Source: Micrasema longulum (lineage: Eukaryota > Arthropoda > Insecta > Trichoptera > Brachycentridae). Taken from it: 64,000 bases of DNA. The notes below the pieces were generated by a model. That model was given only the letters and a program-made list of their open reading frames with translations, had not been told where the DNA came from and made no database searches. Made by a program: the position numbers and the translations under genes. This document shows, piece by piece, positions 1 to 10,210 of this stretch; position 1 is the stretch's first letter; each line of letters opens with the position of its first letter. Location of the stretch: positions 302,840-366,839 of the forward strand of contig JAGVSM010003945.1 of NCBI GenBank assembly GCA_022494885.1, written 5' to 3'.

Positions 1-60
1 ACAATGGATGTGAAAATCAATTGAAATGAGAAAAAAAAAAACATCAATAGGGGTGGTTAG

Positions 61-905
61 ATCAGGTGATACCATCTCACCTAAATTATTTACTTTAGCC
101 CTATAAAATATCTTTGAAACTTTAGATTAAGAGCATAGGGGAGTAAACATTGATAGTATGAACCACCATTGTTTCACGGATGACATCGTGCTCATTAGTC
201 ATCACTAATGAGCACGATGTTTATTTCCAGACCCACTTTTAGGGAAGCACGATGTTCATTTCCAGACCCACTGATCATCATCAGGAAGAATTAAATGACA
301 CGATGGAGGAGCTCCATGACACTTCCTTAAAAGTGGGTCTGGAAATGAACATCTCCAAAACTAAAATCTTAAGTCCATCTAACAGCAATTTGAAAATAAA
401 CAACTAAATAATTGAGGCTGTTGAAGAATATATATACTTTGGACATAGAATCAAATTGAGGAAAGGGAACTAAATAGCAGAAATACTTAGAAGAATTGGA
501 CTAAGGGCAGCTTTCGGTAAACTCGATCACATCCTCAAAAACACGAAAGTTCCGATAAACTTAAAAATAAAATTAAAGTGTTCAGCGGTCTATGGAACAG
601 CAAATGTTAGCAATAAGTCCGAGGGACAAAATTAGAAATGAAGAGATCAGACACCGAACAAAGGTCGCCGACATAGTAGACCTTATCGCTAAATTAAATG
701 GCAATGGGCGGGTCATGTTGCGAGACAGAAGTGAGAGATGGACACCCAGAGTCCTGAAATAGAGACTGTTGGAAAACAAAAGGCCACACCTAGAAAATAT
801 GGGTAGGTGTTGTGATCCCAGTTGCGTGAAGAAATTGGTCAAGAAAAGCACACGATAAAAAAGAATGGAAAATATTAGAAGAGGCCATTATCCAGCAGTG
901 AAGAG
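61..905 (+). pseudogene. RTE-like LINE reverse transcriptase C-terminal half, degenerate
   Basis: Plus-strand translation in shifting frames gives the RTE-type order: GDTISPKLFT, then a catalytic-loop remnant FTDDIVLIS (family Y/F-A-D-D), then LNDTMEELHDTSLKVGLEMN, SKTKILS, YFGHRIKL, RIGLRAAFGKL, and a C-terminal RNEEIRHRTKVADI..LIAKLNGNG.VML stretch. In-frame stops and an internal inverted-segment rearrangement at 184-352 make it dead. It lies in the intron downstream of the last visible RhoGEF exon, antisense to that gene. The A-rich 3' end is near 910-990. Confidence 0.8.
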
Positions 906-1653
906 ATGGCTAAGAAAGAAGAAGAAATTGAAAAAAAAAACTGCAAAAAAAAATTGCAAATGCAATGTGGCTCAATCAATAAATGAAATGAAATAAAAGA
1001 TAAATTAATTAGATCTACTCCTATTCTAACACTTATTTTCACAAACTTTTATCTGTATAAAAACATTCTTACTATCATTTGTCTCTTTTTTATTTTTTAC
1101 ATAACTTTAAAAAAATTTACATTTGTTTTATTTTTAATGACTTCCAAGTATTCCTTCGTACATTTTTAGTCCCTTGTAAGAAGACAATTTTGAGACTTGT
1201 TTTTTTTTATTTTCTGACCTGATTTTAGCTCCTCTTGTTACATATTCATGAAAATAATCATTATTTTGCATTTACCGTGAAAACATCTTGGTATTAACCC
1301 TTTAATCATTTTGTTAATTTCTTTAGAAATATTATATTTGATTCTCTAGTCACTTGATATACTATCCAGAGGTTTTGTCATTGTCTTAATTTTTGTTCGT
1401 CACTACACTTATTACTGCCAGATTATATGGATTGGTTTATTTTTCATTATCTGAAGTCTAATCAAATCAGCATCATTACTTAGATACAAAATACTAGAGC
1501 AATAATATTATAATCAATGTAGGAAACAATCATAGTTTTAAATTAAAGCAATGAAGTTTTCAAATTAAGTTTATTTCTAATGCTTCCTTGTGCAGTTTTA
1601 ATTGTGTAATCTGTATTTCTTGTGGAAGTAAATTATTTAAGGTTTACACTTAC

Positions 1654-1880
1654 TTGAATACTCTTCTGGATTTGTTGCAAAATTCTTTTTGTGACATCTT
1701 GGCCTATCTCATTGTACTGGCCACGTAACGTTCCCGCCAGGTCAGCGATACGGGACACCACTTCGTAGTCGTGCATCAGGACAGACATCTCTCCGCACAG
1801 GGAATCTGCTCCCACTACACCTCCTCCTCCTCCTCCCTCACCTGATCCTGTGGACTTTAGGCTTCCACCTCGATGGAGAC
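1654..1880 (-). CDS. ARHGEF10-like: ARHGEF10-like exon 7 of window (helical segment after PH)
   Basis: This 227-bp exon has acceptor ttcttttttag and donor gtaagtg. Two bases complete the split Gly codon, then 75 codons follow, ending in phase 0. It opens with LHRGGSLKSTGSGE and a run of five Gly codons followed by GVV, then a helical part (SLCGEMSVLMHDYEVVSRIA, a TLRGQYNEIGQDV piece, and ILQQIQKSIQ). This matches the family region where a leucine-rich helical segment precedes the C-terminal propeller. The Gly tract looks like a lineage insertion in a loop. The next exon would lie left of coordinate 1; nothing coding was seen at 1-1653. Confidence 0.93.
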
Positions 1881-2584
1881 CTAAAAAAGAAATAATATAG
1901 TTTTACAAAACTAATTATAATTTTTATTTTATTTTAAATATTACTTTGACAAATATTATTTTGACACTATTTTACGTTGGTAATATAATTTAGGTTTTTT
2001 AAATAATAAAAAATAATAGGAGCAAAAGCTCCAATTTAATCATTTTAACACCTTAGTAATTTGGACACATAATTACAAATGCATGTGTTACTTACATTTT
2101 ATTTGCATATATTTCTCGATGGATCTCCCGAGATAATAATTTTGACATATTATTATCATCAGTTGAATTCCATTGTTTAGTTTCATTTTCCTTTAACTAT
2201 AATTTTTCACCTCATCAGTAATCACCCACATCATCACATTTGAATTAAATGAAAGCCTTTGATAGTAATGAAGAAAAGTAAAACTAAACCGAGATTGGGT
2301 GATTGATACCTCAAATAAAATAAATTTTAAATTGGCTGTTTCACAAGTAAAATTTCAATGTTTTTAAAAAAAATGTGCAATAGGATTGTACAAAAAATGT
2401 ATTTGATATGGGAAAACTTAAAAAAATTGAAAGCAGGTGAAAATTTAAAAAAAGGTAAATGAATTTACGCATTTAAAAATGTATCCACAAATTTAAAAAA
2501 TATCAAATATCTGTTGTGTAATTGATAATCAGAGACATAAATATAAAATAATATTGATAAGAGATTTTGATTAACCCAACTAAC

Positions 2585-2795
2585 CTGCGGTTAGTATCCT
2601 ACTTAGAGTCGGTGAAGCACTGCTGTCCATAATTTCCAGGTCGGCTACTGGATGCATCCACTTGAGACTGAGCCTTTCGCTGGCTCCAAACTCCTCAGAC
2701 TGACGCGGTGCCACAGATACACACACTACCAAGTCATTCAGCAAAAGCAAACGGCGGGATTTGCTTTTTGTAATCATACCAGCTTGATTAAATTC
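2585..2795 (-). CDS. ARHGEF10-like: ARHGEF10-like exon 6 of window (PH-like domain)
   Basis: This 211-bp exon has acceptor ttttttatag and donor gttagtt. It starts in phase 0 and ends one base into a Gly codon. The segment KSKSRRLLLLNDLVVCVSV is the PH-like strand pair found after the DH domain in this family (family pattern K..RR.F.LND...C). LSLKWMHPVADLEIM follows. The family's PH domain is divergent and may not bind phosphoinositides; nothing in this exon settles that. Confidence 0.94.
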
Positions 2796-2892
2796 CTATA
2801 AAAAATTAAGAAGCAAATAGTGAGGATTTAGAATAAAATTTAAATACACAACATGTATTTTTATACATACTTAAATCATCTTTATAACTGTA

Positions 2893-2995
2893 AGAAGGGG
2901 CTAATATCCCAACCACGCATGTGCTCTGTAGCTACAAGACATGTTGTAATCTAGCTACTATGTGTATAAAAATCAGCCAATTATTATTATGTAGA
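2893..2995 (+). repeat. Single copy of the 'GCTCTGTAGCTRCAAGAC' LINE-tail repeat unit
   Basis: This intronic stretch carries the core (at)gtgctctgtagctacaagac and the flanking ctaatatcccaacca. Four tandem copies of the same unit occur at 41150-41535. It ends in an AATTATTATTATG tail like a LINE 3' end, so it is probably a solo 3'-end insertion. Confidence 0.55.
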
Positions 2996-3130
2996 TAGTG
3001 CAAATTATCAAATATGAGCTCGGATTCTGGTCCAGAGAAACATTACAGTTTGTGATTTGAAGTCAGAAATAAAATATTCTAGCTGCCTAAAAAAAAGTTA
3101 TATTCATACCATTAAAAATGCAAGACTCAC

Positions 3131-3358
3131 AAGTTGGGTGACGTTATCTTCACGCAGGAGATGCCTATTACCATCAGTGAGTGGTCTAGCTGAAGAGAAC
3201 TTCCCGCTGATGTGTCGAAGCATCTCTCGGAAGGCCTGAGTTTGTTCAGCTTCCCGTTTCCTCTCGTTGAGCATCTCTGCCAAGCTCTCCAGCTGCGTCA
3301 GGGCTAGCTGGAGAGACATGCGGTCATGGTGACCTTGGGGAGTATGCTTGAGAAGATC
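3131..3358 (-). CDS. ARHGEF10-like: ARHGEF10-like exon 5 of window (end of DH, start of PH-like region)
   Basis: This 228-bp exon codes 76 residues, with acceptor ttcttccag and donor gtgagtc, both phase 0. It begins DLLKHTPQGHHDRMSLQLAL, which matches the family pattern in which a 'lethal hit' helix is followed by a long last DH helix with ESLAEMLNERKRE. It then goes into a linker and the first PH-like strand (RPLTDGNRHLLREDNVTQL). The HHDR.SLQ.AL…LE.LAE.LNE arrangement is what separates the ARHGEF10 family from other RhoGEFs. Confidence 0.96.
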
Positions 3359-4810
3359 CTGGAAGAATGAAAGATAGTCAAATAAAAGAAGGAGAAATTT
3401 ATATGGCGGTTTTGACAAAAAATATCTTTAGTGATGATAATTATTTTTGCTTAGTAGTAGAATCAACGGCTAATATTTAAATTCATTGTACAAAAACTAA
3501 GGCTAAGATGATTGTATAAACTAGTTCTTGTATTTAAAAGAACATAATAAAATTTTCACTGCATTGACGGTGTAAAGGCAAATTTTACTATGCGACATGT
3601 AGCAACTTTACGAGCCAATTAAAGATTTTTTCTTTATTTAATAAAAAAACTCATATAAGTTTACACCAACAACAACTTACATCTATTATTATATTGGCGT
3701 GATTCCTACATAATTTAAATAAAAATTAAAAATATAAATAAAGTTTAAAAAAAAATTATTTGGCTCTTCTGTAAGGGATACATATCTCTTAGTAAATTTT
3801 CCTTTTCCAGCGTCAATATGCTCGGCTATTTATTTTTTTCATAGACTTGTAATTTTTTTAGCTTCACTTTTTTTAAAGAAAATATATAATTATAAAGGTT
3901 TTTTTTTAAATTTTGAGCTTCACTTTTTGGTCAAGTAAGGTAAGTAATTTATTTATTTGTTCTTTTACAATTTATGTACTCCATTTTTAACATTAAAGAG
4001 AATGCTGGTCCTCACTGGCCCTAACTGGTGTCCCGTGTCCCGTGCCGAGGAAAACATTTTATACCATTTTGAAATATGCCTTATTAAACATATTCAAATC
4101 ATATTCTTAAATACATATAAAACATAATAAAAACACATAAAACTCACAAATAAAAAGATCTATTATAATTGTAAAGGTTTTTTTGTAGATAAAATGAACC
4201 AACTGACAAAATAGTAAAAACTTTGTATTCAAAGTTTTAACTATATGAGCTTCTTGCGTAATGTAAGGAATGTAGGTATATTGTTGGTGACAATAATATA
4301 TCTACAGTCGTCTGCATACCCACAGAGCTTGGCAAGTCATTCTAGATTTGTCTCTCCTAGTAAACAGTCGCTCTCTAACCAAAGTATAATAAGTATTTAT
4401 AATAAACCACAGTCAACTACATAAAGTCTTATTACTAATCTTCATATACCACCATAGGGTATAACACCTAATAATTTAGATAAATTATTTCGATATTCTT
4501 AATTAACATGGATGTTTTGTACAAAAAGAACCAGGAAAAAAAGATTTTTGGAATTCACTGATTACACAAGTGTAATACATTTAAGCAATGAGTTTACTTC
4601 ACCTTTAAGATAAGGGTTGGTTCACTTCACCAGCAATGGGCTCAAATAACTAAAAATTTCGTATATAATATTGCATTTTTGTGATAAAATACTATACAAA
4701 ATAAAATTTTGTATTTGGGCCACACTTTGTTGCACAAAAAAAATTACAAAAGCATAAATATTTTCCATTTTCAAACTACTTTGAAAAACTCATTATTCGT
4801 TTAAACAAAC

Positions 4811-5040
4811 CTGAAGGAAAAGAATAAACTGTGGAAATCTCTGGACGGGTTTCACCATCAGACCGAAGAAGGAAAGGCGATCGTGGGCACTGATCTGCTT
4901 CACCTTGAGGAAGTCAGCGAGGGCTGACTTGCGCTTTGCCTCCATCTTTGCAAGGTCCATGGCCACCGAGAAGTTGTTAATAAAACCAGAGTATATGTCC
5001 AGAACGATGGCTTTGGAAAACGAAGCCACGAAGACATCAC
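4811..5040 (-). CDS. ARHGEF10-like: ARHGEF10-like exon 4 of window (DH core)
   Basis: This 230-bp exon has acceptor gatttcag and donor gtttgttt. The first two bases finish the Gly codon split from exon 3, then 76 codons follow and it ends in phase 0. It encodes GDVFVASFSKAIVLDIYSGF, a variable middle part, and KPVQRFPQFILFLQ. The latter is the diagnostic conserved DH helix (KP.QR.P.. motif) that helps form the Rho-binding surface. This is the best conserved exon in the window and by itself identifies a DH domain. The donor is non-ideal (gtttgt), but the exact phase match to exon 5 supports it. Confidence 0.96.
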
Positions 5041-5184
5041 CTGAAATCAGAAATACTTCATGAAAAACCCAATATAAAATACGAAATTTTTCTTAGAAGG
5101 TATATATAACATTGTTGTTATTCATTATATATGTAAATAAAATAAAAACTACATATTTGTTTTTCACCAATTTTCGAAGCTTCT

Positions 5185-5420
5185 ACCTAATTTATTTATT
5201 TATTCAAGAAAACAACAAAAAAATACAACGTTTACAAATTAACCAAAATTATAGGTCAATTATAGTATAATAAGTGTAATTTTAACTGTTTCTTAATACT
5301 AAATCTAATACAAATGGAGGTAATAAGTTCTTATGTCAAGTAGTATTTTGTGTTTGTGAAGGTATGGAGGGAGAGGTAAGGGGAAAAGAAAATCGATCAT
5401 TTACACTTCTAAAATTAGAC
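5185..5420 (-). repeat. Probable LINE 3'-UTR remnant (TTTATTTATTTATT border)
   Basis: It begins with an atttatttatttatt run, the antisense of a TAAATAAA-type LINE tail, and continues with non-coding AT-rich sequence inside an intron. No coding part remains. The class is a guess from tail style. Confidence 0.3.
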
Positions 5421-6833
5421 AGGAGTGGACTAGAGGAAATTTTGTTTACGTGATTATTTGTTATTTATCAATATTTTAATTTGTAAATTATCTAATTTGA
5501 ATGTTTTATTTTGAACACATAGAGCCTTTAACCCAGTGTTCATTAAAATTATGATTAATTTCCATCAGATGGTTTGCGAATTAGGAAAAAATGTGGAAAA
5601 ATATTAATTTGAATGTTAATATTTATTAATTAGTGAGGAATTAGATTTATGTAAATATAACTCAGGTTAGGTTATAATTGGCAATATGATTGCATACCAC
5701 GGTATACTAGTAAGTCCACTTAGTAGCCATTAGCAAAGTATTACAAACATTAATTTACCCATTAGACTAACAGCTACAAGCTAAGGTAATTGATTTAAAA
5801 TGCAATTATTATTGGCAGCTGAAGTTTGCGATGATCCAAGGCATTTCATTACCTTATAGTTTAATAAATAAACAAGATCAAGAGAAGTAATAAAGTTCAT
5901 AATTACATCTCAGAGGAATTTATTTTAGTCTAGTGATTCGTCATTTTTCATTAATGGCGGGGTCATCTCTGTTACACAATAAACATTTCTAAATATGAAC
6001 GACTTATCCACATGCCCCAGTTTTAAGATAATCAATAAAAACTACCTGAGTAAATAATTTTATTATAAAATTTTTAATATGATTGGTTTATTAGCGTTCA
6101 GAAAAATAGAGTGGAAAATCCAAGAAGCTGACAAACTCAACTTCCTAGAAAATTGGTGTTTATAAAATAAAGTTTTTATTTAGTTGACAGGATGATACTT
6201 AAACCCACTTCATTTGTTACATCTATAACCACAGGTCTCATCAGACTCGTGACATTGTCAGACTGGTATGGTTTTTAAGAAGTTTAAACTATAAATAAAC
6301 TGTAAAATAAAAGTGTGTTAAGTAAAAGTACTTGAATTTTTATATAAAAATACACAATATGTTAGTGTTAGAAATGATTGTGGCAAAAAGTTAATTGTTC
6401 AGGGGAGGGTACTGTTTGTTTCTGAAGCAATTTTAGGTTTAAAATGAATTAAATCTACATAGCCATTTTCTTTCACGATTAAAAATAGCAAATGTATTTG
6501 TGTTACAATGACTTTTTTGATCTAAAGCACATTTTAAGCGAAAAATATCAATATGCTGTTGCTTACGTTACTTTTCCCTATAAAATATGTCAACACACTT
6601 TTTTACACAGCAATGACAAACATATTTTTGTCAAATTTCTCAAAGTGACCGAAGTACTTATAATACAAAACGGATGTTTATTTAGGAGTACTCTCTGATG
6701 CCTAACTCATTTTAAACAAAATTCGACATAGGCACTTTTAGCATTAACACCCTGATATGAATCATATTTGATATTGTATATAATAGATACAATTATTAAA
6801 TTATTAAATAATGAAAATAAATTAAATCTTTAC

Positions 6834-6993
6834 CTAGTTTTTCATCTCTATCCCAAGCTCTCACACAGTCAGCAAGGGCTATTCTGAATAAAGTATGACA
6901 TTGCAGAATATCCGGAAGGCGATGGAACAGCGTAGAAATCTTGGATGAACTCAAGATAGCTGGACTGCTTTCTTCCAATGGTTTCTTGTAGTC
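6834..6993 (-). CDS. ARHGEF10-like: ARHGEF10-like exon 3 of window (DH domain, conserved region 1)
   Basis: This 160-bp exon has acceptor taacag and donor gtaaag. It starts in phase 0 and leaves one base of a split Gly codon at its end. It encodes DYKKPLEES, the START-like helix (STLFHRLPDILQCHTLFRIAL), and the WDRDEKL stretch. This is the DH-domain segment between the first and middle helices. The phase matches exon 4, whose first two bases complete the Gly codon of the LGDVF motif. Confidence 0.92.
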
Positions 6994-7234
6994 CTGTTAC
7001 AAATTAAATGCAATAAAGTAAAAGACTTGATTACTTCATGAATCGAAGATGAAATGAAAATAATTTATAACATTTATATCCATCCACAACTTGGCATTGA
7101 CAAATAAATAAATAAAACAAAAAACATTTAAAATTTAAATGAATGTTTTTAGATTCTATATTTAAATAGGACAGATCATAAAAAAATATGACATATTAGG
7201 TAGATACTGTAACTGAGTAAGAACTGAATTATTT

Positions 7235-7345
7235 ATTTATTGTCATAAGACAAAATACAAGGTTTTTATACTTTACATATTACATTACATTACATATTTT
7301 ATTTCTACGAAATATTCCCAATCAGCAAAAGTGCTGGTATGGGGG
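7235..7345 (-). repeat. Probable LINE 3'-end remnant with (ACATT)n run
   Basis: Antisense TTATTTATTTATTG border followed by an ACATT microsatellite at about 7280-7300 inside the intron between exons 2 and 3. No coding sequence is left. Confidence 0.3.
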
Positions 7346-7968
7346 GATATTATATATAATAACACAATAGTTTAAATAAAAAGTCGATAAAATGACATCA
7401 CATATCACTCGTCACACGGGCTTAAGAACTGTTTTATTAAAAAAGTAAATTCCAACTTATTTTGAGACGATTTGAAAATTGAAAAAAAGCATACAGAGTG
7501 ATTTAGCAATGTTGTATTATATTATTAGAGAATTGACTTTAAAGTGGTTGTCAACTATTATAGCAATAATATTGTGTTGTCTTCAGAGATCTGTAAAAAC
7601 GAGAGAGTAAATCACGATACACATGCAAACATTAGTGTGTACTCTCACCATAGCTGGTACACTGGCTGTTCATTTTTATTATTTTTGTAGGTACTTTAAA
7701 TATATTGAATTTAAGTAATGGATTGAATTTAAGTAAATAAACTGGATTGAATTTAAGAATTAAATGTTACATTTGTTCAGTTTTTCACAGCTGCAGTATT
7801 TACAGTATTTTCTCATCACATTCGATGTCATTTTTTTCGTAACGCGTCATATTATCAAGACGAAAGTACATTGGAAAATGAAGGCAAGGAAGGCAATTAC
7901 CCACCAACTGACACGCTATCGACTACGTACGTGTAACGTGTGTATTTAATTATACGTCATTGGCTTAC

Positions 7969-8175
7969 ATTTACAAGACGTTGCAAAGTGGCGACATATG
8001 AGTTTTCGCTGTGCACAATGGCGGCGACAATATGGCGCCTTTTGAGTTGCTGTGGCGACAGTCCGGGAGGCGGGGCAGGGAGGGCTGGTGGTGCCTGACG
8101 ACGCTCCCAACGTCCAAGAGCCGTTAGTCCAGCTAATCCACCCAACCCTGGGCCGCAGACTGTGTCTTCGTCCAC
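7969..8175 (-). CDS. ARHGEF10-like: ARHGEF10-like exon 2 of window (start of DH domain)
   Basis: This 207-bp exon codes exactly 69 residues. Its acceptor is ttgtttag and its donor gtaagcc, and both ends are phase 0. It opens VDEDTVCGPG, passes a Pro-rich linker, and ends with the first DH helix, KRRHIVAAIVHSENSYVATL. In RhoGEFs the conserved Glu-Tyr pair of this helix contacts the GTPase switch regions; here it reads SENSYV, with the Glu kept. The start was set by the acceptor and by frame continuity with the preceding exon (…QLPE|VDED…). An alternative longer frame in the same place is only a shadow. Confidence 0.92.
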
Positions 8176-8385
8176 CTAAACAATAAAAACGTTTGATTGA
8201 TTGAATCGACATTTACTTTATAACACTTCAGTATGAATTATATTTAAAAAAATAAATAAACGTTATTACAATTTTACTGAGTTTCTACAATTTTTATACA
8301 AGGTATAACTGTACAAAATTAACCCTAATAGTCCCTAGGGACCATTTGATTTTATACATTCAGTAAAAGCCCGGATCAGTAAATA

Positions 8386-8906
8386 CAGGGTGTTCATTAA
8401 ACCCTGTCACATCCGAAACCATGATGATCAGTATGAGCGAGAAGACATATTGGCACATCAAAATATTTTTTTAAAAAGAATAAAATTTAAAAAAATAAAA
8501 TATCAAAAAAAGCAAATGGTTGTTTACTTCTGCAGTGGTGAAACGAGGAGGGGGGGGGGAGGGAGTCTGATGCCGGAAGGTTCCGGGTTCGATTCCCGGT
8601 GAGAACACAAAAATTAAAAATGTGATTTTTCTCAAGCCTGGGTGCTCTGTGATGTAATTCACCACTGTAATTAGGCCTCATGGCCTGTTGTGGTGCAAAA
8701 AAAAAAAAAATGTTAAAAAAAAAAAAAAATGCTGCGCCGCGCTCCCCTCACTTCTCCCCTGCAGAAGTAAGCAACCATTTGTTTTTTTTAATGATTTATT
8801 TTTAAAAAAAATCTTTGTTTTAAATATTTTTTAAATATGCTAATATGTCTTCTTGCCCATACTGATCATCGTGGTTTCGGATGTGACAGGGTTTAAAGAA
8901 CACCTG
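8386..8906. mobile_element. Foldback/MITE with ~150-bp inverted arms, split by a SINE
   Basis: The left end (cagggtgttcattaaaccct, from 8386) and the right end (agggtttaaagaacacctg, to 8906) are inverted copies. Pairing continues inward through the cctgtcacatccgaaacca and gatgatcagtat motifs and then more loosely to the ctgcag near 8540 and 8760. The middle holds a tRNA-derived SINE (8567-8737). The whole element sits in the RhoGEF intron between exons 1 and 2. It has no coding capacity, so it is non-autonomous. A target-site duplication could not be fixed. Confidence 0.8.
8567..8737 (+). mobile_element. tRNA-derived SINE (family 1), 5'-truncated
   Basis: It has an RNA polymerase III box-B-like core (ggttccgggttcgattcccg), a cctgggtgctctgtgatgta body, a gcctcatggcctgttgtggt 3' part and two A-runs. 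The same parts occur at 28233 (reverse), 40781/41622 (split), 58036 (reverse) and 52743 (fragment). Box A is missing here. It is nested in the foldback element 8386-8906. Confidence 0.8.
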
Positions 8907-9307
8907 TTTATGGAAGCATGCAATAAATTAATAAATAAAAGCTGTTCCTAATAACTATACTAATAAATTAAATTACGTTTACATCTCATTAAAAAAAACT
9001 TTTATAATACTTAGGTTTAAGTTACATAAAACTTTATTTGTGTTTTTTTCTATTACAATGTACATTTATATATCTACTTAAGTCTATAACTGTAACTTTC
9101 CAAAAAAGAGACTAGCTCTAGTGCTTGGATATAAATTCAAATTTAAGATTTCAACGATGTATTAATGTAAAAAAGGTCAACTCAACAAGGTTGGACTCAA
9201 TTTTGGAAGATTTGTGAACTTTATGAAAATCGATAAACCCGAAAAGTCGGTAGCGTCAATAATGTTGAAATACCTGTAATCTGCCGATACGATCTTTAAT
9301 TATTTAC

Positions 9308-9554
9308 CTCGGGTAGTTGGGGCATCTTGGCCGGGGAGGGCTCGGCGGCCACGTCGTACTGGTGGGCGGAGCCCCTGCGCACACTGAACCATCGGCTCAG
9401 GCGGCCCCCGGGGCTCAGGTCCCCGGGCAGGGAGGCGCAGTCGGGCGCGGGCGGCGCCGGGGGCGCGCCGGGCGAGCCCCCGCCACCGCCGCCGCGCCAG
9501 CGGTCGCACAGCGTGCGCGCCTTGTTCAGCGTATTGCGCAGGTTGCCATTGGAC
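9308..9554 (-). CDS. ARHGEF10-like: ARHGEF10-like exon 1 of window (Gly/Pro-rich N-terminal region)
   Basis: This 247-bp exon has acceptor tttctttccag and donor gtaaata. It begins on the third base of a codon, so an upstream coding exon exists but was not found. It ends in phase 0. The reading has SNGNLRN, then KARTLCDRWRG, then a Gly run and an Ala/Pro-rich stretch, then a basic RWFSVRRGS-like motif and an acidic end. It lies before the DH domain and is probably largely disordered, with the short KARTLCDRW and RWFSVRRGS motifs the likely conserved anchors. It is strongly GC-rich in an AT-rich window, which makes shadow frames open on both strands. Alternative: an in-frame ATG lies in the intron just upstream, but using it would mean reading through a good acceptor. 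Confidence 0.85.
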
Positions 9555-9679
9555 CTGGAAAGAAACAAACAACTCGTTAATCTTCATTTGGAAACTCATC
9601 ATCTCTCCTCTATCTAGTAAGGTGTCTAGCGAATAACCTCTTTGGAACAAATTTTAACTAACTATATTCTATTAGTACA

Positions 9680-10210
9680 CGTGTAAGATTGGGGGCTCAA
9701 ATTTTGGTAGGGCCGCGGTGGTGCATATTTTGCTGGAAAATATGTACCTATAAAATTCTGTGTAATGCCGCAGTTGCATTCCATCAGCAACACTACCAAT
9801 AGTCCTACTCCCTAGCGTCCATGAGTGGTCTCTTTGGCCCCGCGATGTGGCCACTGGCATTAACATCAGTGTCATAGCAGATAGCGAGAGGATGAATAGC
9901 GAGTGTCCGGCGCCATAAAACGGGACCCCTCCAGCTAAGGGTAGGTAACAACGACAGAATATTCCACCGAAGAAGGCAACGGGAAACCACTTCGGTCAAT
10001 AATTCCCAGGATATCACTATGAAAAGGAACCAAACAATGGCCGCGAGTCCCGGGCGGTCCTTAAATGGACCAGGGGTGTGAAGAATCTCCCGGCTCGACA
10101 TAGAACTGTGGAGGAGCTGTTTCGCACTGCTCAGGATAGGGAAGCTTTCTCCCAAGTGATCGTCAACGTCGGGGGGACCCGACATGACACGTGAAGAAGA
10201 AGAACACATG
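9680..10210 (+). pseudogene. LINE 3' fragment with C-terminal RT-ORF tail
   Basis: On the plus strand the end reads LKWTRGVKNLPARHRTVEEL, then AQDREAFSQV and a stop near 10192. This is the RW...A.DR..F pattern that ends many RTE/R1-type LINE ORFs. The upstream part (gaagaaggcaacgggaaacc near 9970) is a decayed body. It lies just upstream of the first visible RhoGEF exon, on the opposite strand. Confidence 0.6.

Larger units (their letters stand above)
1..9554 (-). other. ARHGEF10-like: Partial gene: ARHGEF10-like Rho guanine-nucleotide exchange factor (7 internal exons)
   Basis: Seven minus-strand exons with GT-AG borders and compatible phases join into one open frame of about 503 codons. 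Exon order is 9554-9308, 8175-7969, 6993-6834, 5040-4811, 3358-3131, 2795-2585 and 1880-1654. The product is a RhoGEF: its DH domain exchanges GDP for GTP on Rho GTPases, and family members act at the cell cortex and on actin. The DH region (exons 2 to 5) carries the family-typical segments ending the first helix, LGDVFVASFSKAIVLD and MVKPVQRFPQFILFLQ, then an ALTQLESLAEMLNERKRE-type last helix. A poorly conserved PH-like part follows. No start codon exon, promoter, stop codon or C-terminal WD40-like propeller is visible, so both ends are missing. ARHGEF10 and ARHGEF10L are not separable in an invertebrate orthologue. The family assignment is from recognised sequence and the exon borders were read by eye. 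Confidence 0.93.

Noticed and set aside
9317..9617. Plus-strand and alternative minus-strand frames across the GC-rich exon.
   Set aside because: They are shadow frames of the real exon, which is supported by splice sites, phase and family motifs.
9805..10209. 134-codon minus-strand frame upstream of the RhoGEF exon.
   Set aside because: It is antisense to a recognisable plus-strand LINE C-terminus and has no domain of its own.
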